From the NCBI RefSeq assembly GCF_009767945.1, contig NZ_WSRS01000006.1, forward strand, positions 1 to 35,989: DNA of 35,989 nucleotides. The letters run 5' to 3'. Source of the DNA: Streptococcus danieliae. GTDB taxonomy: Bacteria > Bacillota > Bacilli > Lactobacillales > Streptococcaceae. The position numbers and the translations under genes were made by a program. Under the pieces are notes generated by a model. The model was not told the DNA's origin, made no database searches, and worked only from the letters and a program-made list of their open reading frames with translations. This document shows positions 6,690 to 16,226 of the stretch, piece by piece; positions within the stretch are counted from its first letter, which is position 1, and every line of letters starts with the position of its first letter.

Positions 6690-7271
6690 ATGCAATTATT
6701 AGAACAGCGTATTTTACAGGATGGAAATGTCTTGGGAGAAAATATCCTCAAGGTCGACTCCTTCTTAACCCACCAGGTCGACTATCAGTTGATGAAGGAG
6801 ATGGGCAAGGTATTGGCCGATGGTTACCGCGATAAGGGAATTACCAAGGTTGTCACTATCGAAGCGTCTGGTATCGCCCCAGCTATCTATGTTGCGGAGA
6901 GCTTAGAAGTTCCGATGATTTTCGCCAAAAAACATAAAAACATCACCATGACCGAAGGAATTTTGACAGCAGAGGTTTATTCCTTCACCAAACAGGTAAC
7001 CTCAACCGTCTCCATTGCCAGCAAATTCCTCAACGAAAATGATCGGGTCTTGATTGTTGATGACTTCCTGGCCAACGGTCAAGCTGCCAAGGGGCTGATT
7101 GAGATCATCCAACAAGCGGGTGCAAGTATTGCCGGTGTCGGAATTGTGATTGAAAAATCCTTCCAAGATGGACGCCAACTAATCGAAGATCTCGATGTTC
7201 CCGTTAGCTCCCTCGCCCGGATTGAAAAATTTGAAAATGGTCAAGTCGTTTTCAAAGAAGCCGATTTGTAA
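6690..7271 (+). CDS. xpt: Xanthine phosphoribosyltransferase
   Basis: This 193-aa type I phosphoribosyltransferase converts xanthine and PRPP to XMP in purine salvage. It carries the PRPP-binding motif [14 protein letters not shown] near residue 126 and the family N-terminus [12 protein letters not shown]. The start is ATG 6690, not the in-frame ATG 6678. GGAGG (6680-6684) lies 5 nt before 6690, overlaps the earlier codon, and gives the normal 193-residue length. It is divergent from an NCS2 purine permease. Transcription ends at a strong terminator just after the gene. Confidence 0.93.
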   Translation: MQLLEQRILQDGNVLGENILKVDSFLTHQVDYQLMKEMGKVLADGYRDKGITKVVTIEASGIAPAIYVAESLEVPMIFAKKHKNITMTEGILTAEVYSFTKQVTSTVSIASKFLNENDRVLIVDDFLANGQAAKGLIEIIQQAGASIAGVGIVIEKSFQDGRQLIEDLDVPVSSLARIEKFENGQVVFKEADL

Positions 7272-7273
7272 TC

Positions 7274-7311
7274 AAAAAAGAGATTCACTGATTGTCGTGA
7301 ATCTCTTTTTT
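7274..7311. terminator. Bidirectional terminator between xpt and the SPFH gene
   Basis: AAAAAAGAGATTCAC (7274-7288) pairs perfectly with GTGAATCTCTTTTTT (7297-7311) across an 8-nt loop. A-rich and T-rich flanks let it serve both converging genes. Confidence 0.9.
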
Positions 7312-7330
7312 GCTACTAGTAAAGTTCTAT

Positions 7331-8221
7331 TTAACGAGCCTTCAAGGCAGATAGGATCTGTGTTCGAATATCCTCCACTCCTTCTGGTTGCCCTGGTAGG
7401 AAGACCGTTGAATTACCAGCTTCCGCAAAGCTGTTTAGGGTATCCAGGTATTGGTTGGTCAAAAGGATGGACATAATTTGCTCCTCATTTAGACTGACCT
7501 GGGCATCCTTTAATTCCCGGATAGATTCAGCTAAGCCATCCACAATGGCCTTCCGTTGTTGGGCAATCCCGACCCCGTGCAAGCGATCTTTTTCAGCCTC
7601 TGCTTCGGCGGCGGTGACGATTTTAATCTTATCGGCTTCTGCCAATTCTTGGGCTGCAACCCGTTTGCGTTGAGCCGCATTGATTTCGTTCATCGATTGT
7701 TTGACTTCGGCATCTGGTTCAACCTTGGTAATCAGGGTTTTTACAATCTCGTAACCATAGGTAGACATTTCTTCTGCCACTTGATTTTGAACTTCCAAGG
7801 CGATTTCGTCTTTTTTCTCAAACAATTCATCTAGCGTTAATTTAGGAACCGAAGAACGAAGGGCATCTTCAATGTAGGACTTAATCTGGCTAACCGGCTT
7901 GATCAACTTATAGTAGGCATCAATTACATTGGACTCATTCACCCGATACTGAGTGGCAATATTCAAGGTCACAAAAACATTGTCCTTGGTTTTGGTCTCC
8001 ACCACAATCTCACTCTGGAGCAGGCGTAATTCAATCCGCGCAACCAAACGATCAATTCCCAAAGGCAACCGAACATGGATCCCACTCGTCGCCGTCTTCT
8101 GATAACGACCAAACCGCTCAACAATCGCTACCGACTGTTGACGAACCACATAAATCGAACTGAGCACCAACACCAACAGCAGCAATAGGAAAATCACTGA
8201 CAGAATCAAGACTAAAATCAT
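7331..8221 (-). CDS. SPFH/band 7 (stomatin-like) membrane-anchored protein
   Basis: A 296-aa protein begins with one hydrophobic signal-anchor (about residues 1-25). It continues with an SPFH domain (VRQQSVAIVERFGRYQKT...GIDRLVARIELR...) and an alanine/glutamate-rich coiled region (AQELAEADKIKIVTAAEAEAEKDR). The family forms membrane microdomain scaffolds and is often linked to quality control of membrane proteins; the client here is unknown. ATG 8221 follows AAGGAGGG with 7-nt spacing. An in-frame ATG eight codons upstream would include the ribosome-binding site and is rejected. The gene is monocistronic. Confidence 0.88.
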   Translation of the reverse strand: MILVLILSVIFLLLLLVLVLSSIYVVRQQSVAIVERFGRYQKTATSGIHVRLPLGIDRLVARIELRLLQSEIVVETKTKDNVFVTLNIATQYRVNESNVIDAYYKLIKPVSQIKSYIEDALRSSVPKLTLDELFEKKDEIALEVQNQVAEEMSTYGYEIVKTLITKVEPDAEVKQSMNEINAAQRKRVAAQELAEADKIKIVTAAEAEAEKDRLHGVGIAQQRKAIVDGLAESIRELKDAQVSLNEEQIMSILLTNQYLDTLNSFAEAGNSTVFLPGQPEGVEDIRTQILSALKAR

Positions 8222-8273
8222 CTTCTTCCCTCCTTTTCCTACCATTCTATCATATTTCTATCTGGGCTAAAAG

Positions 8274-8293
8274 AAAAAAGGGGGAGTTCCCCC
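8274..8293 (-). terminator. Terminator of the murF-ywaF-PH-GNAT unit
   Basis: On the reverse strand, GGGGGA, loop AC, TCCCCC, then CTTTTTTC. It lies just downstream of the IS1381-like element and is probably the old terminator of the leftward murF unit, now separated from it by the insertion. Confidence 0.75.
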
Positions 8294-8308
8294 TCAAACT
8301 GATTTATT

Positions 8309-9166
8309 AGACTTCCTGCGAAACGTTAACTATCCTTCAAAATTGATAATACCAGCAATCAAATTCATTCGTAAACCAAAGCGTTTCTTACGATTCCGAT
8401 AAGTGGTTGAAAATATTTTAAACACTTTAAATTTTGCAAAGACATTCTCAACCTTAATACGTCTTGAAGATAGAGCTCGATTATAAGATTTTTCCTCTTT
8501 TGTTAGGGGATGTAATTTACTAGATTTTACAGGAGTTTTTGCTTGAGGATAGAGCTTCGTAAGTCCTTGATACCCGCTATCTGCCAATATTTCCTGAGCC
8601 TTAGATAAATTTCGTCTACTAGTTCTAAAAAGTTTCATGTCGTGGCAGTAATTCAGCTGAACATCGAGAAAAAGAATTCGTCCTTGTCCAGTTACGATTA
8701 TTTGCGCCTTGCTTGCATGAATTTTCTTTTTGCCAGAATAGTTTAACTTTTGTTTTTTTGGGGCGTTGAATTCTCACTTCTGTTGCATCAACGATGAGTG
8801 TATCCGTATCTTTGATTTCTCTTTTTCCAATAGCGAAACCATTTTGAACTAAAGTTTCTTCAACCCAATGGCTACGACGAATAAGGTTACTTTCATGTAC
8901 ACCAAAATCAGCCGCAATTTGTTCATAAGTGCGATATTCACGTAGATATTGAAGAGTAGCCATCAAGATGTCTTCTAAACTCATTTTGGGTTTACGGCCA
9001 CCTTTAGAGTGTTTTGCCTGATAAGCAACTGTCAAGATTTCTAACATCTTTTCAAAAGTTATTCTCTCAACACCAACTAGGCGTTTAAAGCGTACATCGG
9101 AAAGTTTTTTACTGGATTCATAATTCATAGCTTTAGTTTATCATATTATAGTTTTGCAGGAAGTCT
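8309..9166 (-). mobile_element. IS1381-like element (IS5 family), complete
   Basis: An 858-bp element is bounded by inverted repeats AGACTTCCTGCGAAAC (left) and the complement of AGACTTCCTGCAAAAC (right). It is flanked by the 3-bp direct repeat ATT at 8306-8308 and 9167-9169, the ANT-type duplication of the ISL2 group of IS5. It carries one transposase gene split in two frames. It sits between the decayed GNAT gene and that operon's terminator. A short non-autonomous relative with the same ends lies at 19246. Confidence 0.9.
8330..9128 (-). CDS. IS1381-like transposase in two frames (frameshifted)
   Basis: The upstream part (8625-9128, MNYESSKKLSDVRFKRLVGVERITFEKM...) holds the helix-turn-helix region (YRTYEQIAADFGVHESNLIRR) and the first catalytic Asp (LIVDATEVRIQRPKK). 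The downstream part encodes NYCHDMKLFRTSRRNL, DSGYQGL and the catalytic Glu region (RRIKVENVFAKFK). The two join if one base is skipped at an A7 run (T7 on the plus strand, 8753-8759): RPKK-QKLNYSGKKKIHASKAQ then continues to MKLFRT. Either this copy gained an A and is inactive, or expression uses frameshifting. The pieces add up to a normal full length. Confidence 0.85.
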
Positions 9167-9188
9167 ATTATGAAATAAGCGTAAGTTC

Positions 9189-9779
9189 CTACAAGTTCTT
9201 GATCAAAGGCTGACCAGCAGAGCTCCAACTGAAACCACAGGTGCGGAAAAATTCTTGAATCTTTGGTTCCAAAGTCTACACTTGTAAGACTGTCCCTTGT
9301 TCCTGCTGTTTGATAAAGACTTCAATGGTTCGGTAGAAATGGACTCACCTACCTTGCCGCAAATACTTTGGTTTGAGAGCTAGAAACAAGTCTAGTTTAT
9401 CTCCTTGTGGCAGGATACGGAAATAGCCTAGTAAGACCCCATTCCAAATCACAACAAAGTACTTCTCCTCACGGGTAGCAGGGGATAAGAGCTCATCTTT
9501 CATCTCCCCTAGAGAAAAAACGAACTCCGCAGGAAATAGCCAATCCTGGGTAATTTCCAAAGCCAAGTCCTGGGGCATGGGCATGACGTAGGTATAGTCC
9601 ATTTTCCGAAAATTCTTGACCAGGTTCTTAATCCGTCGGGCCTGGATATCAACTTTCTTTGTTTGGTAGACATAGTCAAGATAGCCCTGTTGGTAACGAG
9701 GAATCATATCCGCTAAAATAAGTTGCACTTCTGTCGGAAGACGAAGTAGGAAATCGCTAAAACGAGGATTTTCAATCAT
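9189..9779 (-). pseudogene. GNAT-family acetyltransferase, two in-frame stops
   Basis: The open part (144 codons, 9345-9779) starts MIENPRFSDFLLRLPTEV and ends in GNAT strands (KYFVVIWNGVLLGYFRI...LDLFLALKPKYLRQGR) at a TGA (9345-9347). The same frame continues after it: VHFYRTIEVFIKQQEQGTV, a TAG at 9276-9278, then EFFRTCGFSW and a final TAG at 9189. That gives 197 codons, a normal GNAT length. The first stop lies in the acetyl-CoA loop (Q-x-x-G-x-G), so the truncated product should not bind cofactor. The N-terminal 60 residues faintly resemble the YdeI/OmdA tail. Its start overlaps the PH-domain gene's stop (TAATG), showing translational coupling. The IS begins 20 bp beyond. Confidence 0.8.
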
Positions 9780-10162
9780 TATTTTAGCAGTACCGCTGCA
9801 GCCAAGGCTTTTTGAATCGCTACAACGCTGGTGTCACTCTTGAATTGTAGCACTTCTGCTGGTTCAGCCGCAGAAGAGATCCAGATTTTCAACTCCGCAT
9901 CCAAATCAAAATGACCACTGGTTTCAACAGTAAAACGTGAGATAGATCCGTAGGGAATCGATTTATAGGATACTTTTTTACCGGTCATTCCTTGTTTGTC
10001 AACAAGAATCAAACGGCAATCGGTAAAAACAATCAAATCCCGGACGAGGGTATAGGCCATCTCCACTTCTTCCTCTGCTAGGAGGATATTGTCCAACTCC
10101 TCTTTTACTTTTCGACTATCCTTTTCGCTCGCATTTCCCATCAAACCTGAAAAAATTCCCAT
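9779..10162 (-). CDS. Bacterial PH-domain protein
   Basis: This 127-aa soluble protein carries a bacterial pleckstrin-homology-like fold (EVEMAYTLVRDLIVFTDCRLILVDKQG..KVSYKSIPYGSISRFTVETSG.FDLDAELKIWI). The family is common in Firmicutes and uncharacterised. ATG 10162 (MGIFSGLMG) is chosen over 10189 because AAAGGAG lies 7 nt upstream. Its stop overlaps the next gene's ATG by one base. It is third in the murF-ywaF unit, 41 nt after ywaF. No signal peptide is seen. Confidence 0.82.
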   Translation of the reverse strand: MGIFSGLMGNASEKDSRKVKEELDNILLAEEEVEMAYTLVRDLIVFTDCRLILVDKQGMTGKKVSYKSIPYGSISRFTVETSGHFDLDAELKIWISSAAEPAEVLQFKSDTSVVAIQKALAAAVLLK

Positions 10163-10203
10163 TTCTGACTCCTTTAATTTTTTATCCATTATAGCACACT
10201 TAT

Positions 10204-10896
10204 CTAAGCCAACTGTTCTCCAACCTCTTTTCTTTCCTTCAAAGAAAGAAGAGCTTCTTGGACTCCAATGAGGCTGAGAAGTAAAAGTACGGTTAATAAG
10301 AAAAGATTAAACCAGATAGATCTGCTCTCTAAAATCGGCAAGTTCAGCAGAAAACCATAATTACCACCAGTCAGCACTGCCACAACCGCCATGGCTAGTG
10401 TTACCACAAAGGAATAGAAACCTAGATCTCGCTTGGTCAGCCATACATGCTCTGGCTGATGAGAAAGGTAACTGACCGATAGGTAAAAAAGAAATTGGTG
10501 GAGCAGAACAAAACTAAGGTTGGTGATATGGAAAAACGGATAGGGATAGAGTATCGGATATACCAGGGCGACTACCGGACCAAGCACTCCAACATAGGCC
10601 CAAAACTGTTTGAGCTTGGAGCCATCTGGCGAGAGCAATAAAAAAAACATAGCCAGCCGACAATGGTAAAAAGGTAAACTGGTCTTCCAGGAAAAATCGC
10701 GGAGAAAGAAAAATCCATACAAGGCTAGCAGAATCAAAATAAAGAGATTTTTGACAGCCTTCTCCCCCTTACGATTACGCGCTGCCCAAAATAGCAGAGG
10801 GAGGCTCAGCACTAACCCAAAGTGTCCCTGCCAGCCCAAATGAGGAGGGTAATCAAGGGGTCTTGTTGAAAATAGTTGCGTTAATAAATCCCCCAT
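10204..10896 (-). CDS. YwaF/TIGR02206-family integral membrane protein
   Basis: A 230-aa protein with about six to seven membrane segments. It contains the family signature LPFYHCRLAMF in the middle and a HITNLSFVLLHQFLFY helix. The function is unknown; the family is related to eukaryotic TMEM164. ATG 10896 has AAGGAG 8 nt before it, and the start lies only 3 nt after the murF stop, so the two are cotranscribed and probably coupled. Confidence 0.8.
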   Translation of the reverse strand: MGDLLTQLFSTRPLDYPPHLGWQGHFGLVLSLPLLFWAARNRKGEKAVKNLFILILLALYGFFFLRDFSWKTSLPFYHCRLAMFFLLLSPDGSKLKQFWAYVGVLGPVVALVYPILYPYPFFHITNLSFVLLHQFLFYLSVSYLSHQPEHVWLTKRDLGFYSFVVTLAMAVVAVLTGGNYGFLLNLPILESRSIWFNLFLLTVLLLLSLIGVQEALLSLKERKEVGEQLA

Positions 10897-10899
10897 ACC

Positions 10900-12258
10900 T
10901 TAATCTCCTTCTAAAGCCTCCACAATCTTAGCCAAGTTCATGGAGTTGCTGCCTTTTAATAAAATCTGATCCGCAGGTTGAAGATCTGCACAGACCGCCT
11001 GCGATAAGGCTTCGAAATCCTTGGTTGGGTAATACAAAACCGAACCCAAGGGGAAAATCTCCGCAGCCAGTTTGGCCAGATTTTCAATCTCTTGGCCGTA
11101 GAAATAAACACGGTCTAGTTCCTCTGGACTGAGACTTGTAATCATCGACAAATGCAATTGGTCGGATTCCTGCCCCAATTCTTTCATATCTGCCAGGACA
11201 GCCAGCTTCCGCCCGCCCTCTTCTCGGTCCAAGCTCGCAAAGGTCTCAAGAATCAAACGCATGGCTGTTGGGTTGGCATTATAGACATCTGAGAGAATAG
11301 CTGCTCCATTTTGGGCAGTCCGCCATTCTGTCCGGTTTTTAGTCAGGATGAGGCTTTGGAAAGCTTCCGCGATGGCTGCTTCAGACACGCCTTCAGCCTT
11401 GGCTAAGTAGGCCGCGACCATGGCATTGCTGGCATTGTATTTACCCGGTAGAGGAACTTGCAGGGGTTCTTGCAAGAAGTTCGTTTGGAAGCGAAGCCAG
11501 GCCCGGTTTTCTTCCAAATTGCTAAAGCAAAGGTCACCTCCCTCACCAAAGCGCTTAACTTTCACATGATTCGGAAGCAAGTCATCCAACATAGGATCTG
11601 CCGGTACTAATAAGAGGGATCCTGCAGGCATGCCATCCGCAATCTGTAACTTACCTTGGGCAATCTCCCTACGATCTTTGAAAAATTCCAAATGCGCTTC
11701 TGCAACAATGGTAACTGCCGCTGCCTTAGGTTTGGCAATTTTCGACAGGAGCGAAATGTCTCCCAGATGGTCTTGCCCCATTTCTAACACCAGTTTCTCA
11801 GTCCCTGGGGGCATGTGGAGGATGGTGTAGGGAAGTCCAATTTCATTGTTGTAATTCCCTTGGGTTTTATAGGTTGAAAAGGTTGTTACCAGCAGATGCG
11901 CCAACATATCTTTGGTGGTTGTCTTCCCGTTGGAACCGGTGACAGCCAATACATCCACCTGACTTTTCTCTAACACATAGGCCGCCAAAGCCTGCAGAGC
12001 TTCCAATACATCCTCAACCCAAAAATAGATTTCAGGGATGTCCAATTCTCTGTCGGATAGGGTTGCTAAAGCGCCTTGTTGAAAGGCCACATCTATAAAG
12101 TCATGACCATCCCGCGCGCCCTTGAGGGGGACAAATAAATCTCCGATATCCACCAAGCGGCTGTCAAACTCAACCTTTGCAATCGCCTGATCCTCCTCCA
12201 GCACCAGGTGGTTTTTCGGTTTTAAAACTCTTTGAATTTCTTTCAGTGTTAGCATCAT
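10900..12258 (-). CDS. murF: UDP-N-acetylmuramoyl-tripeptide--D-alanyl-D-alanine ligase
   Basis: This 452-aa Mur ligase adds D-Ala-D-Ala to the UDP-MurNAc-tripeptide in the cytoplasm. The ATP loop is TGSNGKTTT at 107-115, followed by TQGNYNNEIGLP. The central-domain region EMGQDHLGDI and C-terminal domain (LSDVYNANPTAM) are normal. The N-terminus has two consecutive Met codons; either 12258 or 12255 may start, with only a weak AGAGAG before them. It follows ddl, whose product it uses, but a strong terminator separates the two, so murF needs its own promoter; I see no convincing one. It heads the murF-ywaF-PH-GNAT unit. Confidence 0.95.
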   Translation of the reverse strand: MMLTLKEIQRVLKPKNHLVLEEDQAIAKVEFDSRLVDIGDLFVPLKGARDGHDFIDVAFQQGALATLSDRELDIPEIYFWVEDVLEALQALAAYVLEKSQVDVLAVTGSNGKTTTKDMLAHLLVTTFSTYKTQGNYNNEIGLPYTILHMPPGTEKLVLEMGQDHLGDISLLSKIAKPKAAAVTIVAEAHLEFFKDRREIAQGKLQIADGMPAGSLLLVPADPMLDDLLPNHVKVKRFGEGGDLCFSNLEENRAWLRFQTNFLQEPLQVPLPGKYNASNAMVAAYLAKAEGVSEAAIAEAFQSLILTKNRTEWRTAQNGAAILSDVYNANPTAMRLILETFASLDREEGGRKLAVLADMKELGQESDQLHLSMITSLSPEELDRVYFYGQEIENLAKLAAEIFPLGSVLYYPTKDFEALSQAVCADLQPADQILLKGSNSMNLAKIVEALEGD

Positions 12259-12289
12259 GTCTCTCTATCTAATCTATTCGCATTTAAAT

Positions 12290-12316
12290 AAAAAGACGGG
12301 GCAAGCCCGTCTTTTT
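12290..12316 (-). terminator. Terminator between ddl and murF
   Basis: AAAAAGACGGG (12290-12300) pairs perfectly with CCCGTCTTTTT (12306-12316) over a 5-nt loop. A second inverted repeat, GCTGGTGA/TCACCAGC, lies between it and the ddl stop. Confidence 0.9.
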
Positions 12317-12382
12317 GCTGGTGATCCTTTTTGAAAAAGATACTGATTCCTCACCAGCTCCTATTCGTGACCGCATCAATCC

Positions 12383-13426
12383 TTAAAAGAAATGCGCTTG
12401 CCGTTTGGCATAAACCTCTTTAGCCAAGTCTACTAGTTTAGAAATCAGATCTTCATAGGAAAGTCCCATATTCTTCCATAGTAACGGGTACATGGACCAC
12501 TGGGTAAAGCCTGGCATGGTGTTAAGCTCATTTAAGAAAATGTCTCCATCTTTTGTATAGAAGAAATCACAACGAGATAAACCAGTTCCACCTAGGGCAT
12601 GGAAGGCTTTACGGGCTTCTTCTCGCATCTTAGCAGCCACTTCTTCAGGGATTTGCGCAGGAATCGCCATCTCAATTTTATTATCAATATATTTAGCTTG
12701 ATAATCATAGAAGGCAACATCTTTGACAACTTCTCCAGGGATGGTAGTTTGGATATCTTGGTTGCCAAGAATAGCCACCTCAATCTCACGCGCATCCACC
12801 CCTTGCTCGATGAGAATACGGCTATCGTAACGCAAGGCTTCGCGGATAGCTGCCTCCAAGGACGCCCGATCTTCAGCCTTGGAAATACCCACACTGGATC
12901 CCATATTGGACGGTTTCACAAAGACTGGATAAGACAAACGTGCCTCTGTCTCATCCAAAGCCAAGCCCAAGTCATCTCCTTCAATAAAGGTCGTATAAGG
13001 CACCTGCGCAATCCCTGCGGATTCCAAAATTCTCTTGGTCGAAATTTTATCCATGGCCATACTAGAAGCTAACACACCAGTCCCCACATAGGGCATGCTC
13101 AAAATTTCAAAAAAGCCTTGAATAGTTCCATCTTCTCCCATTGGTCCATGGAGCAAGGGAAAAATAACGGCCCCCTCTTCATAAAGAAGTCCTGGGTTAA
13201 GGGCTTCTAAGTCAGCCAAGCGGTCATTGGTCATCAATTTCTCGGATGCATCTGGAGTTGAGGTAAACTCCTGAGTCTTATAAAACTTCCCTTCACTACT
13301 AATAAAGTAGGTCTTCACCTGGAAACGGTCATAGTCTACAGCCCGCATCACACTCTCAGCCGTTAATACGGAAACCTCCCGCTCTGCACTCCGACCTCCA
13401 TACAAGAGAATTAATGTTTCTTTCAT
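12383..13426 (-). CDS. ddl: D-alanine--D-alanine ligase
   Basis: A 347-aa ATP-grasp enzyme makes D-Ala-D-Ala for peptidoglycan. Visible motifs are [17 protein letters not shown] at the N-terminus, [14 protein letters not shown], the ATP-grasp lysine region [16 protein letters not shown], and the metal-binding end [12 protein letters not shown]. The active-site loop segment is [13 protein letters not shown]. It starts 9 nt after recR and is the last gene of the pbp2b-recR-ddl unit, ended by the strong terminator at 12290. Confidence 0.95.
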   Translation of the reverse strand: MKETLILLYGGRSAEREVSVLTAESVMRAVDYDRFQVKTYFISSEGKFYKTQEFTSTPDASEKLMTNDRLADLEALNPGLLYEEGAVIFPLLHGPMGEDGTIQGFFEILSMPYVGTGVLASSMAMDKISTKRILESAGIAQVPYTTFIEGDDLGLALDETEARLSYPVFVKPSNMGSSVGISKAEDRASLEAAIREALRYDSRILIEQGVDAREIEVAILGNQDIQTTIPGEVVKDVAFYDYQAKYIDNKIEMAIPAQIPEEVAAKMREEARKAFHALGGTGLSRCDFFYTKDGDIFLNELNTMPGFTQWSMYPLLWKNMGLSYEDLISKLVDLAKEVYAKRQAHFF

Positions 13427-13435
13427 GTCTGACTC

Positions 13436-14032
13436 CTATAATTCTGTACGGTTTTCAATGGCCCTCAGTAGGGTCACCTCATCCGCATACTCAATATCAC
13501 TACCAACAGCTAAGCCCCTGGCCAAACGCGTGACCTTGATGCCTGCTGGCTTTAAAATGCGTGAAATATACATGGATGTGGCCTCACCATCTGCGGTCGC
13601 ATCAGTTGCCACAATCACTTCGGTTACCTGACCATCCATCAAACGGCTGATCAGGGATTTGAGATTAATATCATCTGGACTAACCCCGTTCATGGGAGAA
13701 ATCAATCCCCCGAGCACATGGTAACGCCCATGGTACTCTTGAATGTTTTCCATGGCTGTCACGTCCCGACTGTCTTCTACCACTAAAATTTGTGTTTCAT
13801 CCCGTGTTTCATCTCGGCAGATGGCACAAGGGTCATCATCTGTCAGATTACCACAGATGGCACAATATGTCAATTCACGCTTAGCTGCCAAGAGGTTTTT
13901 GGCAAATTCGGCCACCTCTTCATCCTCCATGCTAATGGTATGAAAGGCTAAGCGGGTGGCTGTCTTTTTACCAATTCCAGGGAGCTTGGAATAACTTTCG
14001 ATTAATTTTGCAATGGGTGTGGGATAGAGCAT
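13436..14032 (-). CDS. recR: Recombination mediator RecR
   Basis: This 198-aa protein has a helix-hairpin-helix ([15 protein letters not shown]), a four-cysteine zinc finger (CAICGN...DPCAIC) and a Toprim domain ([26 protein letters not shown]). It loads RecA with RecF/RecO in gap repair. AAGGAGGAGCT precedes ATG 14032. It lies 9 nt after pbp2b and 9 nt before ddl. Confidence 0.95.
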   Translation of the reverse strand: MLYPTPIAKLIESYSKLPGIGKKTATRLAFHTISMEDEEVAEFAKNLLAAKRELTYCAICGNLTDDDPCAICRDETRDETQILVVEDSRDVTAMENIQEYHGRYHVLGGLISPMNGVSPDDINLKSLISRLMDGQVTEVIVATDATADGEATSMYISRILKPAGIKVTRLARGLAVGSDIEYADEVTLLRAIENRTEL

Positions 14033-14041
14033 AGCTCCTCC

Positions 14042-16072
14042 TTATTTTTTAGAATAATATAAATTCACAATATCTTTAGTGATACTGTGGCTAACGGTGG
14101 AAAGTAAATCGGTATTATGAGGGAAAACCACCGCAACCGCAATTTCTGGCTCACTACTTGGAGCATAGGCGACGACATTGGTATTAACCGCGCGTACCTT
14201 GCCGCGGCTGACAAAGGTCTCAGCTGTCCCGGTCTTAGCCGCAATGCTGACAGCTGCTCCTTGACCAACTGTCGCCCCAGTTGTAAAGGCGGAACCTCCA
14301 TAAACGACCCGATTCATCCCCTCTTGCAAGAGGCTCATATCCTCTTGAGAAATCGACACCTGGTTGAGCAGACGACCAGTCTTTTTCTCAACCTCCGAGC
14401 CTAGGCCACCATTCTCGTCATTCTCATAAATACCTGCCACAATATGGGGCTGGATCCGCTGACCACCATTGGCCAAGGTTGCTGCATATTGGGCCAACTG
14501 CATCGGGGTGTAGTTATCAAACTGACCGAAAGAATTATTCATATAGTCTGCAACCGTAAATTCAGCTGGTAAAAAGCCAAGCGACTCATTGGGCAAGTCA
14601 ATTTCTGTTTTGACCCCCATCCCGTACTGGGCAAAGGCTGAGCGGATTTTCTCCATAGCTGGTTTCACAGCCTCTGGACTATCCAAAAGCGCTGTTCCCA
14701 GTGGACTTCCCAAAATTCGCAAGGCCACCTGAACCATGTAGGTATTGGACGAATATTCCAGAGCATCCAGGGCCGAAATGTCACGTACACTACCTTCGGT
14801 AAACCAGGAATTAATTCCATAAACATTTTGATCAGCTAGGACTTCATTACCTGTCAGGACCCCATTCTGCCAGCCAGCTGTGAGGGTGGCTGGTTTGACC
14901 ACCGAACCTGGTACAAAAACATTGGTAATGGTCCCCAAAGAATCTGTCGCCAGATCATGGCTTTCCAAATCTTGCTTAACTCCAGCCATGGCGAGAACTG
15001 AACCATCTTCTGGATTCAAGACAACAGCATAGGCACCTTCCGTCTCCAGCGCCGCTCCCTTATCCATCTCCGACTGGAGGGCATTGCGTAAGATGTCCTC
15101 TACTCCTTGCTGGAAATCCAGGTCAACCGTCAACTTAAGGTTTTGACCTTTTTCGCCCTCTGACTTGGTCACTACTTTTTCCAGGTTACCATTTTTATCC
15201 AGATACAGTTCTTTTTCCGAACGCTTACCTTGGAGAACCTCTTCGTATTCTTTTTCCAAATAAGAAGTCCCAACTCGGTCATTGAGAGAGTAGCCTTTCT
15301 TTAGGTACTCCTCAACCTCCTCAGCTGGAATCCCGGTTTTCTCACTGGAGACACTACCAACAATGCTGGACAGCGGCGATTCCAAGACCTTCCGTTCCCA
15401 GCTGGTGGAAATGGAAATCCCTGGGATGTCCTGGCTACTGGAGGCCACCAGGGCGACCTGTTCCGGATTCAAATCCTCTGTTCGGAGGTGGCCCGTTCCA
15501 AAACTGGAAATGGCATTAAGCTGGGTGAAGAGCAGGGCGATTTTTTTCTCCTCTGGACTCAGGTCTTCCTGCTTCAAGGTTACTGTCTCTACAGCATTGC
15601 GGTAGAGGTCTTTCTCCTCTAAAGGATTCCCCTCGCCATCCACTTTTTTATCTTTGGGCAGCTGTTCCACCACTTCCCGATAGACAGCTGGATCGGCCAG
15701 GTAGTAGTCTGCTAATTGGCGTTGGCTCAGATCCTCGTCCTTGACCTCCACCAATTGGTCAATTTTTCGAGCTGTTTCCTTCAAAGACTCGGCTGTATCC
15801 TGATTACTGCGGGTATAGGAGACCACTTGCTTGCTTTCATTTTCGACCAAGGGCTTGCCTTGGGCATCATAGATTTGCCCGCGAACCGAACTGGCCTTGA
15901 TGATTTTTTGACTGGCCATATTCATTTTTTCCAAATAAAAAGCCTGGTTAAAAACCTGCATATAGGCTAATCTGGCCCCTAAAATGACAAATATACCAAA
16001 AACCAACCCAAGGATTAAATAGAGTCTTCCAGGGATGGTTTGTTGCTCAATGACGGGCTTTTTTCTTCTCAT
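14042..16072 (-). CDS. pbp2b: Penicillin-binding protein 2B (class B transpeptidase)
   Basis: The 676-aa protein has a short cytoplasmic tail, a single membrane anchor (about residues 17-37), a pedestal/dimerisation domain, and a transpeptidase domain facing out. The active-site triad is intact: SVVK (Ser390), SSN (441-443) and KTG (613-615). It cross-links septal or peripheral peptidoglycan. The residue after SSN is Thr444, the form found in penicillin-susceptible pneumococcal PBP2b. ATG 16072 follows AGGAAGAG. It heads the pbp2b-recR-ddl unit. An extended -10 (TGGTAAAAT, reverse strand, around 16106-16111) may be its promoter. Confidence 0.94.
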   Translation of the reverse strand: MRRKKPVIEQQTIPGRLYLILGLVFGIFVILGARLAYMQVFNQAFYLEKMNMASQKIIKASSVRGQIYDAQGKPLVENESKQVVSYTRSNQDTAESLKETARKIDQLVEVKDEDLSQRQLADYYLADPAVYREVVEQLPKDKKVDGEGNPLEEKDLYRNAVETVTLKQEDLSPEEKKIALLFTQLNAISSFGTGHLRTEDLNPEQVALVASSSQDIPGISISTSWERKVLESPLSSIVGSVSSEKTGIPAEEVEEYLKKGYSLNDRVGTSYLEKEYEEVLQGKRSEKELYLDKNGNLEKVVTKSEGEKGQNLKLTVDLDFQQGVEDILRNALQSEMDKGAALETEGAYAVVLNPEDGSVLAMAGVKQDLESHDLATDSLGTITNVFVPGSVVKPATLTAGWQNGVLTGNEVLADQNVYGINSWFTEGSVRDISALDALEYSSNTYMVQVALRILGSPLGTALLDSPEAVKPAMEKIRSAFAQYGMGVKTEIDLPNESLGFLPAEFTVADYMNNSFGQFDNYTPMQLAQYAATLANGGQRIQPHIVAGIYENDENGGLGSEVEKKTGRLLNQVSISQEDMSLLQEGMNRVVYGGSAFTTGATVGQGAAVSIAAKTGTAETFVSRGKVRAVNTNVVAYAPSSEPEIAVAVVFPHNTDLLSTVSHSITKDIVNLYYSKK

Positions 16073-16180
16073 TCTCTTCCTAGCACTTTCTTGAAAACTC
16101 TCTTCATTTTACCACAGATTCCTCAGCAAGTGGTCATCCCCACTTTAAATATTTCCCCTAAAAAATCGCTCAAAAGAATC

Positions 16181-16212
16181 AAAAAAACGCCCAGGCACAA
16201 AGCCCAGACGTT
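16181..16212 (-). terminator. Terminator after gpmA
   Basis: On the reverse strand, AACGTCTGGGC, loop, GCCTGGGCGTT (G-U pairs included), then T7. It lies about 15 nt after the gpmA stop. Confidence 0.8.
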
Positions 16213-16226
16213 CCCCTCATACAAGA

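Noticed and set aside
12275-12282. TGCGAATA (reverse strand) upstream of murF, resembling a SigX com box
   Set aside because: A TNCGAATA match is expected several times in 36 kb by chance, there is no T-rich run before it, and murF is not a competence gene.
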